Below, piece by piece: positions 1-8,932 of a stretch of 64,000 nucleotides of DNA. The stretch comes from an uncultured Alphaproteobacteria bacterium. Its GTDB lineage: Bacteria > Pseudomonadota > Alphaproteobacteria > GCA-2731375. The notes beneath the pieces are model-generated. The model had not been told where the DNA came from and did not search any database. It saw nothing but the letters and a program-made list of their open reading frames with translations. Location: NCBI GenBank assembly GCA_951812805.1, contig CATOSZ010000015.1, positions 29,778 through 93,777 of the forward strand, in the 5' to 3' direction. Within the stretch, counting starts at the first letter, position 1, and each line of letters begins with the position of its first letter. A program made the position numbers and the translations under genes.

Positions 1-1463
1 CCGAGGTGATGGAGGTAGCTCTCCGTCGCCTCGTAGGGCTCGCGGCAGGCCTCGCAGAGGCGGCGGATCAGGCGCTGGGCGACGATGCCGTTCAGGGTGG
101 AGGGCAGCAGATAGCCCTCGACGCCCATGTCGAGCAGGCGGGTGACCGTGCCGACCGCATCGTTGGTATGCAGGGTCGAGAGCACCTTGTGCCCGGTGAG
201 CGCGGCCTGCACCGCGATCTGCGCCGTTTCCAGGTCGCGGATCTCGCCGATCATGATGACGTCGGGGTCGTGGCGCATGAAAGAACGCAGCGTGTTGGCG
301 AAGGAGAGGCCGATCTGCGGCTTGACCTGGACCTGGTTCACCCCCTCGAGCTGGTATTCCACCGGGTCCTCGACGGTGAGGATCTTGCGCTCGCCGTCGT
401 TCAGGCGGATGAGCGAGGTATAGAGGGTCGTGGTCTTGCCGCTGCCCGTCGGCCCGGTGACCAGCACGATGCCGTGCGGGCGATCGAGGATCTGCGTGTA
501 GAGTTCCAGGTTCGCGCCCTCGAAACCGAGGGTGGCGAAATCCAGGTTGACCGCGTCGCGGTCGAGCAGGCGGAGGACCGCGCTCTCGCCATGCATGGTC
601 GGCACGGTGGCGACGCGCATGTCGATTTCCTTGCCGGCGGTCACCAGGCGGATGCGGCCGTCCTGCGGCAGGCGCATCTCGGCGATGTTCAGGTTGGCCA
701 TGATCTTGATGCGGCTGATCACCGCGGCGCGCAGGTTGAAGGGCGGCGCCTCGACCTCGCGCAGCACGCCGTCGATGCGGAACCGAACTTTCAGGTGATG
801 GCGAAACGGCTCGATGTGGATGTCGGAGGCGCGCTGGGCGACGGCCTGGTTGACCAGCTGGTTGACCAGGCGGATCACCGGGCCTTCGCTCGCCATGTCC
901 TTCAGGCGGGCGATGTCGGCCGCGGTCGCCTCGTCGCCGTCCTACTCGATGCCCTCGATACTGCGTGCCGCGCCGCCGCCCTGGCCGTAGAGCCGCTCGA
1001 TCGCCTGGTCGATTTCGGCCGGAATGCCGACCCGGCGCTGGATCGACATGCCGGTGAACAGCCGCATGGCGTCGATGGCGTAATCGTCGTAGGGATCCGC
1101 CATCACCAGGATCAGCACGTCGTCCCGTTCGGCCAGGGGAACGATCCGCATTTCCTTCAGGAACTTGAAGTTGACGATGCGCCCACCGGCCGGCGCCTCG
1201 GGATACTCACCGGCGCTGACCAGCGGTTCCTCGAGCTGGTCGGCCATCACCTCGGCGAGATCGCGTTCGGACACCAGACCCAGCTTGGTCAGGATCTGGT
1301 TGAACCGCTCCCCCGTCTCCTCGCGGATCCGGCTGGCGCGGCGAAAGCCTTCGCTGTCGAGCTTGCCGAGCGCGATCAACCGCGCGCCGAGCGCCTCGGT
1401 GACGTCCGAATGGACGATCGCCTGGCGATCTTCGGCGTCGCCGAAATCAAGCGCCTCGGCCAC
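1..1463 (-). pseudogene. gspE: GspE/PilB-type secretion ATPase, interrupted by an in-frame amber codon; 3' end outside window
   Basis: Hexameric ATPase that powers type II secretion or type IV pilus assembly at the inner-membrane face. The N-terminal 173 codons (943-1463) form the GspE N-domain. A TAG at 942-944 follows SIEGIE, and the same frame then continues without a break through the whole ATPase core: Walker A GPTGSGKTTTLY, Walker B region VIMIGEIRD, His box LSTLHTND and the start of the tetracysteine motif (CEAC) before the window edge. One substitution would restore the gene, so it is a recent nonsense mutation, a sequencing error, or a readthrough site. The ATPase part could also restart internally. 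The prepilin peptidase next door supports the assignment. Confidence 0.85.
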
Positions 1464-1554
1464 GGCTGACCTCCAATGCCACCTCGTCCGGCATGAAAAC
1501 CCATGCCAGCAGGTCTATTAAGTCGTTAACTTCTAACATGTTTCCCGTTCTAAG

Positions 1555-2322
1555 TCAGCCGAGGAGCCGCAGCGGCCCGAACAGCCAGACCAGCCAGCCG
1601 CCAAGACAGAGATAGGGACCGAAAGGCAGGCTGTCACCCATTTCGAGACGCCGGCCGGCAATTCGCGCGACGAGAACCATGAGCAGGCCCGACGCGGCGG
1701 CGATGAAGACGACCGAGGCCAGGCCCTGCCAGCCGACCCAGGCGCCGATCCCGGCGAGCAGCTTGGCATCGCCAAGGCCCAGCCCCTCGCGACCGCGAAT
1801 CCGGCGATAGGCCCAGGCGATCCCCGCCAGCAGGGCGAAACCGGCGATGGCGCCGATCCCGTTCTCCCAAAGCCGTGACGGCACCTGCAGCCAGATGACC
1901 AGCAACCCGGCGGGGATCAGCGGCAGGGTCAACGCGTCCGGCAGCCAGAAATGGCGCTGATCGATCCAGGCGAGCGTCAACAAGACCCAGCCGAAGCCGC
2001 AACTCGCCCACAGCAGCCAGCCGTCCAGCACCGCCGCCGCGCTGGCGGCGACGACGAGCGCGGCCAGCTCGACCCCCGGATAGAACAACGGGATGCGGGC
2101 CGTGCAATGGCGGCAGCGCCCCAGCGCGAACAACCAGCTCAGAAACGGCGTCAACTCCAGGGGGTGCAGCTGCGTGCCGCAGGACGGGCAGGCCGAACGC
2201 TGCCAGATCCAGTCCTCGCCGCGGGGCAGGCGCAGGATCAGCACGCCGAGGAAGCTGCCGACGCACGGCGCGAGGATGAGGGGCAACGACCAGTGCAAGC
2301 GCAGGCTCCGTTCCGGGGTCAA
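1555..2322 (-). CDS. Prepilin peptidase / N-methyltransferase (A24 family)
   Basis: Inner-membrane aspartic protease that cleaves, and often N-methylates, type IV prepilins or pseudopilins. The 255-residue chain starts with a hydrophobic segment (residues about 12-30), then a cytoplasmic zinc-binding loop CPSC...CRHC, then several membrane segments. The two catalytic aspartates are in AWIDQRHFWLPD and in the GLGLGDAKLL motif (the GxGD signature). The first codon in this frame is a TTG at 2320-2322. The gene lies upstream of the broken gspE on the same strand, 91 bp apart, which suggests a small secretion/pilus cluster. No pilin genes are visible here. Confidence 0.9.
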   Translation of the reverse strand: MTPERSLRLHWSLPLILAPCVGSFLGVLILRLPRGEDWIWQRSACPSCGTQLHPLELTPFLSWLFALGRCRHCTARIPLFYPGVELAALVVAASAAAVLDGWLLWASCGFGWVLLTLAWIDQRHFWLPDALTLPLIPAGLLVIWLQVPSRLWENGIGAIAGFALLAGIAWAYRRIRGREGLGLGDAKLLAGIGAWVGWQGLASVVFIAAASGLLMVLVARIAGRRLEMGDSLPFGPYLCLGGWLVWLFGPLRLLG

Positions 2323-2373
2323 ATCAGTCTAACCGGCCTTTCTCCCCCACTCCACGCCCGGGTATGCTGGGTC

Positions 2374-3252
2374 ATGGGTGCGCGACGGGTCATGATCACC
2401 GGCGGTGCCGGCCGTCTCGGTCGGCACGTCGTGCGGACGGTGGCGGCGACGGCGGAGGTCCGCGTGCTGGACATCGCCCCGCCCGAGGACGACGTCGCCT
2501 TCCACCGGGTCGACATTCGCGACGGCGAGGCCTGCCGGACAGCGCTCCGCGGCTCGGACGCGGTCATTCATCTGGCCGGCCTCGACGACGGCGACGCGGC
2601 GCGGCCGCGCGACTATCTCGACGTGAACGTCGCCGGTGCCTGGAATGTCTTTGCAGGCGCGCTTGCGGCCGGGGTCGAGCACATCGTCGTCGCTTCCTCG
2701 ACCGCCGTCCTCGGCATCGGCCGGGCAACGCCGCCGGACTATCTCCCGGTCGACGAGGCCCACCCGCTTCGCCCGAACGACGAATACGGCCTGTCCAAAC
2801 AATTGATCGAGGCGCAGGCGGCCTGGATCGCGCGGGCCGGCCACGCCCGGGTTACCTGCCTGCGCCCGACCCTGATCATGCGCCCGGAGATGGAGCCGCG
2901 CTTTCGCGCCCAGCTCGCCCTGCCCGATCCGGACGCGCCGCCGCCCGCGGGCGCAGACCAAGCCTACGGCGCCCTCGCACCCACGCGCAGCTATGTCCGC
3001 AGCGCCGATGCGGCCCGCGCCTTCCACCTGGCCCTGGACCGCGCGGGAGATGCTTTCGACATCGTCCAGATCGCCGCGCCGGACACGCTCGGCCGGATCG
3101 ACCTGCTCTCGCGGATGCACGCCGTTTGGGGCCGGCTGCCGACGGTCCGCGATCCGGTCCGCTGGGTGGAAGATCCGAGCCGCTCCCTCTTCGATACGGC
3201 CAAAGCGGCACGCGTTCTCGGCTGGCATGGGCGGGGCGGCGGCCCGGATTAG
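2374..3252 (+). CDS. NAD-dependent epimerase/dehydratase (extended SDR)
   Basis: A 292-residue extended short-chain dehydrogenase. The Rossmann motif is ITGGAGRLGRH at about residues 8-18, and the catalytic Tyr/Lys pair is DEYGLSKQ near residue 135. The likely substrate is a nucleotide sugar or other hydroxylated metabolite; the sequence does not say which. The ATG at 2374 places the glycine-rich loop at the normal distance from the N terminus; the upstream in-frame extension has no family resemblance. It is divergent from the prepilin peptidase (51 bp) and is followed after 73 bp by a zinc alcohol dehydrogenase on the same strand. Confidence 0.85.
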   Translation: MGARRVMITGGAGRLGRHVVRTVAATAEVRVLDIAPPEDDVAFHRVDIRDGEACRTALRGSDAVIHLAGLDDGDAARPRDYLDVNVAGAWNVFAGALAAGVEHIVVASSTAVLGIGRATPPDYLPVDEAHPLRPNDEYGLSKQLIEAQAAWIARAGHARVTCLRPTLIMRPEMEPRFRAQLALPDPDAPPPAGADQAYGALAPTRSYVRSADAARAFHLALDRAGDAFDIVQIAAPDTLGRIDLLSRMHAVWGRLPTVRDPVRWVEDPSRSLFDTAKAARVLGWHGRGGGPD

Positions 3253-3325
3253 ACGCCGACCATTGCCGCCGTGTACCGCTTGCGGCACCATCCGGGGAAG
3301 CAACGCTGGAATGAGGAGATGAGCG

Positions 3326-4363
3326 ATGCGCGCAGCGGTCCTGAAGGAAATCGGCAAGCCCCTGGAAATCGAGGATGTACCGGCCCCCGAACCGGGGCCG
3401 AGCGACCTGATCTTGAAAGTGAAGGCCTGCGGCATTTGCGGCACCGACCTGCACTGGTCGGAGAGCCACGAGGACAAGGGCTGGCGGGTGCTGTCGTCCG
3501 GCACGGTGATGGGGCACGAGTTCGCCGGTGAGGTGGTCGAGGTCGGCCGCGACGTGCGGGACAAATGGAAGGTCGGCGACAAGGTAACCGCCCTGCCGCC
3601 GATCGGCTGCGGGCGTTGCGCGGAGTGCCAGGCCGGCCGGCCGTTCCGCTGCGCCGACGTACAGGTGCGCGCCAACCCGGAGCTGACCGGCGCCTATGCC
3701 GAATACACCCGGGTCGGCACGCACGAGACGCTGGCGCTGCCGAGCGACGTCGGCTTCGGCGAAGGCGCCCTGGTCGAGCCGCTGGCCGTCGGGCTCAACG
3801 CCGCCAACCGCGGCCGGATCGGGCCCGAGGACAACGTGCTGATCATCGGCGGTGGACCGGTCGGCCTTTCGGTCGCGGTCTGGTGCCGCTTTCTCGGCGC
3901 CCGCAACATCGTCGTCAGCGACCTGATCGGCGCCCGGGCCGAGCGGGCGGTGGAGTTCGGCGCCAGCGCGGCGATCGACGCATCGCGGGAAGACGTCGAC
4001 GCGCGCTTTCGCCAGCTCACCGGCGGCGGCCCGGACGTTGTGTTCGACGCGGTCGGCGTGCCGGGCAGCCTGCAGCTCGCCGTCGACCACGCCCAGTACC
4101 ATTCCCGCGTCGTCGTCGTCGGGCTCTGCATGGCGGGCGATCATCTCTATCCGGCGCAGGCGATCGTCAAGGAGATCGACCTCAATTTCGCCTTCGTTTA
4201 CCGCAAAAAGCACTTCGAGATCGTGCTGGATATGCTGGCGGCGAACCGGGTCGACGCGGAAGGCCTGATCACCGATCGGGTCGGCTTCGACGACTTCTCG
4301 ACCGCCTTCGAGGCCCTGAAACGCCCGACCGGGCAAATCAAGGTGGTGTTGGAGCCGGATTGA
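3326..4363 (+). CDS. Zinc-dependent alcohol/polyol dehydrogenase (MDR family)
   Basis: Cytosolic NAD(P)-dependent medium-chain dehydrogenase, 345 residues, the usual length. Catalytic zinc ligands are visible as Cys38 (ICGTDLH) and the His of the GHEFAGEV motif near residue 64. The structural zinc site is the four-cysteine cluster GCGRCAEC...FRC near residues 92-108. The nucleotide-binding loop is IIGGGPVGLS. A GAGGAG-like ribosome site precedes the ATG. The overall pattern is closest to threonine/sorbitol/butanediol dehydrogenases; the exact substrate is not deducible. Confidence 0.9.
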   Translation: MRAAVLKEIGKPLEIEDVPAPEPGPSDLILKVKACGICGTDLHWSESHEDKGWRVLSSGTVMGHEFAGEVVEVGRDVRDKWKVGDKVTALPPIGCGRCAECQAGRPFRCADVQVRANPELTGAYAEYTRVGTHETLALPSDVGFGEGALVEPLAVGLNAANRGRIGPEDNVLIIGGGPVGLSVAVWCRFLGARNIVVSDLIGARAERAVEFGASAAIDASREDVDARFRQLTGGGPDVVFDAVGVPGSLQLAVDHAQYHSRVVVVGLCMAGDHLYPAQAIVKEIDLNFAFVYRKKHFEIVLDMLAANRVDAEGLITDRVGFDDFSTAFEALKRPTGQIKVVLEPD

Positions 4364-4370
4364 GCGACGT

Positions 4371-4739
4371 TCACCCGCGCCCGGCGAGACGGGCGAGCGT
4401 CGCGCGCGCCTGATCGCGGTGCCGGTCCTTGATGTGGCCGCCGACGGTGGTGACGGCGGTGAGCAGGACCGAGGCATCGTCGGAAAAACCGAGCACGGCG
4501 ATGAAATCCGGCAGCAGGTCCGTCGGCAGCACGAAATAGGCGACTGCCCCCATCAGCAACGCCTTCACATAGGTCGGCGTCGCGCCGTCGCGGGCGCAGT
4601 AATAGGCGGCCAGCAGATCGTCGGCGAAGGGAATGCGGGGCAGGACGCGCGGCAGCTTGCGCCAGAAACCGCGCTCGACCCGTTTCTCGTCACGAGCCAG
4701 CTTGGCGGGATCGTAGATCGTGATGTCGCGGCCCGTCAT
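4371..4739 (-). CDS. DUF1232 (YkvA-type) small membrane-associated protein
   Basis: A 122-residue protein of the DUF1232 family. The family signature is the hydrophobic stretch around AVAYFVLPTDLLPDFIAVLGFSDD, where a membrane segment is followed by the conserved PxDLxPD motif. The molecular role of this family is not established. The gene is convergent with the upstream alcohol dehydrogenase (7 bp between stops) and divergent from the downstream SDR, so it is probably a single-gene unit. Confidence 0.85.
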   Translation of the reverse strand: MTGRDITIYDPAKLARDEKRVERGFWRKLPRVLPRIPFADDLLAAYYCARDGATPTYVKALLMGAVAYFVLPTDLLPDFIAVLGFSDDASVLLTAVTTVGGHIKDRHRDQARATLARLAGRG

Positions 4740-4830
4740 GGGATGGATATGGGCAGGCCGTCATGCTGGCGCAAGCCGCCAGTCCGATGCTATGAGGCGG
4801 CGGGAACGCGGACAGAGGAGGCAGCACGCC

Positions 4831-5592
4831 ATGCGGATCAAGGACCAGATAGCCTATGTCACGGGAGGAGCCTCGGGCCTGGGCGAGGGCACGGCGCGCG
4901 AACTGGCGGCGAGCGGCGCCAAAGTTGCCATCCTCGACCTGCAGGCGGAACGCGGCCAGGCCGTCGCTGCGGAACTCGGCGGTCATTTCGCCGAATGCGA
5001 CGTCTCGGACGAGGCCTCGACCGAGGCCGCGCTGGCCGCCTGCGAGGCGGCCCTCGGCGCGCCGCGCATTCTGATCAACTGCGCCGGCATCGGCCCGGCG
5101 CAAAAGACCACGAGCCGGGGCCGGCCGCACGACCTCGCGCTCTTCGACAAGGTGATCCGGGTCAATCTGATCGGCACCTTCAACGTCACACGCCTGGTCG
5201 CCACCACGATGGTGGCGCTGGAGCCGATGGAGAACGGGGAGCGCGGCGTGGTGATCAACACCGCCTCCGTCGCGGCCTATGACGGGCAGATCGGCCAGGT
5301 CGCCTATGCCGCCTCGAAGGGCGGCATCGTCGGCATGACGCTGCCGATCGCCCGCGACCTCGCCGACCAGGGCGTGCGCGTCGTCACCATCGCGCCCGGC
5401 ATCTTCGAGACGCCGCTGCTGGCGACCCTGCCGGACCCGGTGAAGGAGAGCCTGGCCCAAAGCGTGCCGTTCCCGAAAAAACTCGGCCAGCCGGACGAAT
5501 ATGCCGCGCTGGCACGCCATATCGTCGAAAACGTCATGCTGAACGGCGAAACCATCCGCCTCGACGGCGCCATCCGCATGGCGCCGCGCTGA
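4831..5592 (+). CDS. Short-chain dehydrogenase, 3-hydroxyacyl-CoA dehydrogenase type 2-like
   Basis: Classical SDR of 253 residues. It shows the cofactor loop VTGGASGLGEGT, the ILINCAG motif, catalytic Ser in NTASVAAYDGQIGQ, and the YAASKGG active site. The PG motif region IAPGIFETPLL matches enzymes of the HSD17B10 group, which oxidise 3-hydroxyacyl-CoA in branched fatty acid and isoleucine breakdown. The ATG at 4831 has a GAGGAG ribosome site about 10 bases upstream. A longer upstream frame exists but has no SDR features. Confidence 0.88.
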   Translation: MRIKDQIAYVTGGASGLGEGTARELAASGAKVAILDLQAERGQAVAAELGGHFAECDVSDEASTEAALAACEAALGAPRILINCAGIGPAQKTTSRGRPHDLALFDKVIRVNLIGTFNVTRLVATTMVALEPMENGERGVVINTASVAAYDGQIGQVAYAASKGGIVGMTLPIARDLADQGVRVVTIAPGIFETPLLATLPDPVKESLAQSVPFPKKLGQPDEYAALARHIVENVMLNGETIRLDGAIRMAPR

Positions 5593-5607
5593 GGCGAAAC
5601 CGATACG

Positions 5608-7317
5608 TCAGGCCGCGCGAACGCCGGCCAGAAACGTTTCCACTTCCGTGCGCAGCGTTCCGGACTGCCGCGACAATTCGCGGGCCGCGTCCAGCAACTG
5701 CTCGGTCGAGCACCGCGTCTCGGTCGCCGCCTCGCTGACGTCGGCGATGTTCCGGGTGACCGCCTCGGTCCCGCTGGCGGCGTCCTGAATGTTGCGACTG
5801 ATTTCGCCCGTGGCCGCACCCTGTTCCTGGATCGAGTCCGATACGTTGCCGGCGATGGCGTTGATCTCGGTAATGGTGCGGGCAACACCCGCGATGGCCT
5901 CGACCGCGCCGCCCGTCGCATCCTGAATGCCGGAAATTTGCGCGGAAATCCGCTCCGTCGCGGTGGCCGTCTGCGTCGCCAGGCCCTTGACCTCGGCTGC
6001 GACGACGGCGAAGCCCTTGCCGGCCTCCCCGGCGCGCGCCGCCTCGATCGTGGCATTGAGTGCCAGCAGGTTCGTCTGCCCGGCGATGTCGTTGATCAGG
6101 CCCACGACCTCGCCGATCTGCTCGGCGGCTTCGGCCAGACCCTGAACCCGGGAGGTCGCGCTATCGGCCGCGCTCACGGCGGTTTGCGCCATCTCGGCCG
6201 AGCTGGCGACATGACCGCGGATCTCCTGGATCGACACGGTCAGTTCCTCCGCCGCGGCCGCCACGGTCTGGACGTTTCCGTTGGCCTGTCGCGACGCGGC
6301 ATGGACCGAGTCGGTCCGTTCGCCCGCCCGGCTCGCGGTTTCGTTCATCGAGATGGCGGTCGTCTCCATCTCCGCCGAAGCGACCGAGACCAGTTCGACA
6401 ACGGTCTTGACGCTGGCCTCGAAGTCGTCGGCGAGCCCCATCATCGCCCGGCGACGTTCCGCCTCATTGCGCGCCTCGGAGGCCACCTGCTCCTCCCGCA
6501 GCCGCTCCATCTCCAGGGTGTTGCGCCGGAAGACGTCGACCGCGGCGGCCATCTCGCCGATCTCGTCGCTTCGCCGGCGTGACGGGATCGTCACCTCGGT
6601 GTCGCCATCGGCGAGCCGTCGCATGGCCGTGGTCATTCGCTGCAGAGGATTGCCGACGGTCCGCGCCAGCACGATGACGACGGCGAGGATCGACAGGGCG
6701 AGGGCCACGGCCGCCAGAATCGATTGCGTCATCAGCGCTTCGGATATCCGCGCGTTGAGCGCCGCGAGGCTCCAACCGATGGCAAGCGTGCCGACGGTCT
6801 TGCCATCCTTGGCGGTGATTATCGGCGAGATGGTGACGAGGTGCCCGTCGACTTCCAGCGCACCACTCCTGCCGGCCGCCAGATCCGGTCCTGCCTGCGC
6901 GACGATCGGTGCGAGGTCGAGGCCCGGCAGATGGGCCGAGTCGTATTTGGTCAGAAGACTGCCGTCCTTGACGAGAACCAGGAGGCTGGCGAGGGCCGAG
7001 TTGTCCGCGCCGGCCGTCGCCTTGTAAGCGCGCTCGACGGCGCCTGCCTTCTTCCAGCGCACGCCGCCCGACATCTGGCCGGCCATGAGCTCGGCGATCG
7101 AGACGAGGTTCTGTCGCGAGAGTTCCAGCAGCGACGAGCGGGTATTGATGGACTGCATCGTCACCATGGCCGCAAAGCCCAGGGAGACGCACAACGCCAC
7201 CAGGAGGGCGACCTTGCGTCCGATCGTCCAGCCGCGACGCCGGACTTCGGCATCGCCCGCCGCCCGGATCGGGCCGTCGTCGGTGCCGCGCAATGGGTTC
7301 TCCAACGGAATGCGCAT
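5608..7317 (-). CDS. Methyl-accepting chemotaxis protein
   Basis: Inner-membrane chemoreceptor of 569 residues. It has TM1 at about residues 34-54, a periplasmic sensor domain of about 140 residues (single-Cache-like size), and TM2 at about 195-217. Next come a HAMP domain (residues about 215-270, TVGNPLQRMTTAMRRLADGD) and a cytoplasmic signalling helix bundle. The bundle contains the highly conserved tip (GQTNLLALNATIEAARAGE). It relays ligand binding to CheA/CheW. No che genes are nearby, so it works with a chemotaxis system elsewhere. The gene upstream on the same strand encodes a periplasmic sensor-like protein (see 7468-8034), probably functionally linked. Confidence 0.93.
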   Translation of the reverse strand: MRIPLENPLRGTDDGPIRAAGDAEVRRRGWTIGRKVALLVALCVSLGFAAMVTMQSINTRSSLLELSRQNLVSIAELMAGQMSGGVRWKKAGAVERAYKATAGADNSALASLLVLVKDGSLLTKYDSAHLPGLDLAPIVAQAGPDLAAGRSGALEVDGHLVTISPIITAKDGKTVGTLAIGWSLAALNARISEALMTQSILAAVALALSILAVVIVLARTVGNPLQRMTTAMRRLADGDTEVTIPSRRRSDEIGEMAAAVDVFRRNTLEMERLREEQVASEARNEAERRRAMMGLADDFEASVKTVVELVSVASAEMETTAISMNETASRAGERTDSVHAASRQANGNVQTVAAAAEELTVSIQEIRGHVASSAEMAQTAVSAADSATSRVQGLAEAAEQIGEVVGLINDIAGQTNLLALNATIEAARAGEAGKGFAVVAAEVKGLATQTATATERISAQISGIQDATGGAVEAIAGVARTITEINAIAGNVSDSIQEQGAATGEISRNIQDAASGTEAVTRNIADVSEAATETRCSTEQLLDAARELSRQSGTLRTEVETFLAGVRAA

Positions 7318-7467
7318 CGTTTGCCTCCGTGATTTCAGGACACGACGCGAGCGTGTCGTACCTGTTCGATAACGGGAATCGGGATGTCGTTTCGCCCCAT
7401 CGCCACCCGGTACCCGACCCGCCGGAAGAAGAAACTTCCGGGGGGCCAGGTCCGGATGCGCGGCGGC

Positions 7468-8034
7468 TCAACCCTCGACGTTGACGCCGACGGTGACCGC
7501 GCCGATGACCTGGTTCGTGGCCGGATCGACGATGCTGACGCTGACTTGCGATTGGTAGGTCTGGCTCGACTCGTCGAACTCGACGTCGTCGACGAAGACC
7601 GCCTGGGCGCCGGCGCCGTACGACTTTTTCCACTTGCTCTCGTCACCCTGCCAGTAATCGGAGGTGACGTCGCTCTGGCCGACGTTCAGGCCCTTGTTGT
7701 CCATCACGAAGATCTCAGAATAGTTGCCCGCAGAGCTTTCCTTCTTCGCCTTCAGGAAGCCGGATACCGGCTTGCTCAGGATCGCCTTGATCATCGGCTG
7801 GTGATCGCTTTTGGTTTCGGCGCGCCAGGCCTTGTCCAGCTTGTCGATGTCGGCCTGCGACAGCTTGGCGTTCTCGGCATTCTGCGCCTTTACGGCCGCG
7901 ACGATCTCGGCGGTGCTGGCCCAGGCCTTGATATCTTCGATGACGTCGGGGGAAACGGCGACGTCCTTGGCGGCCGCGACGGTCGCGGTCAGCGAAACGA
8001 GACCGGCAAAGAGAGCGTAACGGAGTGATTTCAT
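7468..8034 (-). CDS. Secreted PDC/Cache-like sensor protein (hypothetical)
   Basis: A 188-residue protein with a clear Sec signal peptide (MKSLRYALFAGLVSLTATVAAA, cut after AAA). The mature part looks like a stand-alone Cache/PDC sensor fold: a helical N-terminal region, then FVMDNKGLNVGQSDVTSDYWQ and a final strand pair ending VIGAVTVGVNV, as in periplasmic sensing domains of chemoreceptors. It has no membrane anchor after cleavage. It lies 150 bp upstream of the chemoreceptor on the same strand, so it may be a periplasmic ligand-binding partner. The Cache assignment is inference from sequence pattern only. Confidence 0.7.
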   Translation of the reverse strand: MKSLRYALFAGLVSLTATVAAAKDVAVSPDVIEDIKAWASTAEIVAAVKAQNAENAKLSQADIDKLDKAWRAETKSDHQPMIKAILSKPVSGFLKAKKESSAGNYSEIFVMDNKGLNVGQSDVTSDYWQGDESKWKKSYGAGAQAVFVDDVEFDESSQTYQSQVSVSIVDPATNQVIGAVTVGVNVEG

Positions 8035-8310
8035 GACGGCAGTTCCTTCAGGTTCCGAGTTCCACGACGGGTGCGTCCTCGACCCGTCGTCGGGGCACGC
8101 ACCTACGCGTCGACCCCACCTGTGAAGGATGAGTTACATTCGTTAACAATCCGCTGCACGCTTTCCGATTTCGCCACTCATATCCCACACGCGGCTTCGA
8201 AGGTGTCTTGGGCGGACCGGCTCGCGCGCGTATCACTCTATCGTCATCCCTCTTGCGACATTTCGGCGCTTTTCCCACCTGCGGGTTACGTCGATATGAG
8301 GAGATGACAG

Positions 8311-8475
8311 ATGACCAAACGCACGAAACTCCTGCCCGTCGCCCTCGCCAGCGTCCTGGTCGCGGGTCTCGCCCTCGCCCTGATGCAGCCCGCCGCGGCG
8401 CAGAAGAAGTCGAAGGGATCGCTCAACAAGGATTGGGGCAACTGCTCGATTCGCCATTGCGACAAGGGCCAGTAG
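8311..8475 (+). CDS. Small secreted peptide, 54 residues, hypothetical
   Basis: An ATG preceded by GAGGAG at a good distance opens a 54-codon frame. Residues 1-31 are a typical signal peptide (basic start MTKRTK, a long Leu/Ala/Val core, AAA-Q cleavage). The mature peptide is only about 23 residues, lysine-rich, with two cysteines (GNCSIRHCDKGQ) that could form a disulfide or bind metal. I do not recognise the family. The intergenic region upstream (8035-8310) is long enough for a promoter. It is transcribed away from the chemoreceptor pair. Confidence 0.6.
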   Translation: MTKRTKLLPVALASVLVAGLALALMQPAAAQKKSKGSLNKDWGNCSIRHCDKGQ

Positions 8476-8875
8476 CGCCGGCTTGTCGTTACGGTTCCGG
8501 TCTGTTCATTCTGACGGAAGCGGAAGCCGAGGAATTGCCGCCGGCGCAGGTCGAAATCACAACCTCTATGCGCCGGCGGCAGCAGCCTCAAGTGACAATC
8601 GATGGCACCGATATAAATTCAATCGACAAATTCCGGAAAAGGCTCACCGCCCTGGGGCCTCGCGGCGACATCCCGAGGCGCCCGGGAGGATACGGCGTCA
8701 CGCCGGCACCGTGGGAATGGCCGAACTGCGATCGATAATGTCATCGGTCCCCCTCCCCTGTGCAGGCTTTCCAAAACCAACGATAGGATAAGAACAGAGG
8801 TTACGTGAACCTTCCGTGATTCCATTGCGAATCCGGTCCGGCACGCGCTGGCAGCGTGAAAATGTCGTGAGACGC
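8476..8875. other. Intergenic stretch without a confident gene
   Basis: About 400 bp between the small secreted peptide gene and the terminator of the thiolase operon. An open plus-strand frame crosses 8483-8738 and includes a stretch reading EAEELPPAQVEITTSM, but it has no start codon with a ribosome site and no recognisable domain. I see no RNA gene or repeat here. Confidence 0.4.
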
Positions 8876-8908
8876 AAAAAAGGCCCCGCCGTTTCCGGCG
8901 GGGCCTTT
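8876..8908 (-). terminator. Rho-independent terminator of the thiolase operon
   Basis: Read on the minus strand, a 10-bp perfect GC stem (GGCCCCGCCG paired with CGGCGGGGCC) with a 4-base loop is followed by six T residues. It sits 25 bp past the stop codon of the thiolase gene. Confidence 0.9.
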
Positions 8909-8932
8909 GGCCGTGGCGTATGTTGCGAGCGC

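Noticed and set aside
6..1469. Plus-strand open frame of 487 codons opposite the GspE gene
   Set aside because: It is the mirror of the GspE coding frame in GC-rich DNA; it lacks domains and the minus-strand frame carries all ATPase motifs.
2330..2368. Sequence CGGCCTTTCTC...ACTCCACG resembling the arm of the palindromic element
   Set aside because: Only about 25 bases are alike and there is no matching right arm, so a fourth copy cannot be supported.
8483..8738. Plus-strand open frame after the small secreted peptide
   Set aside because: No start codon with a ribosome site, and no recognisable protein features.
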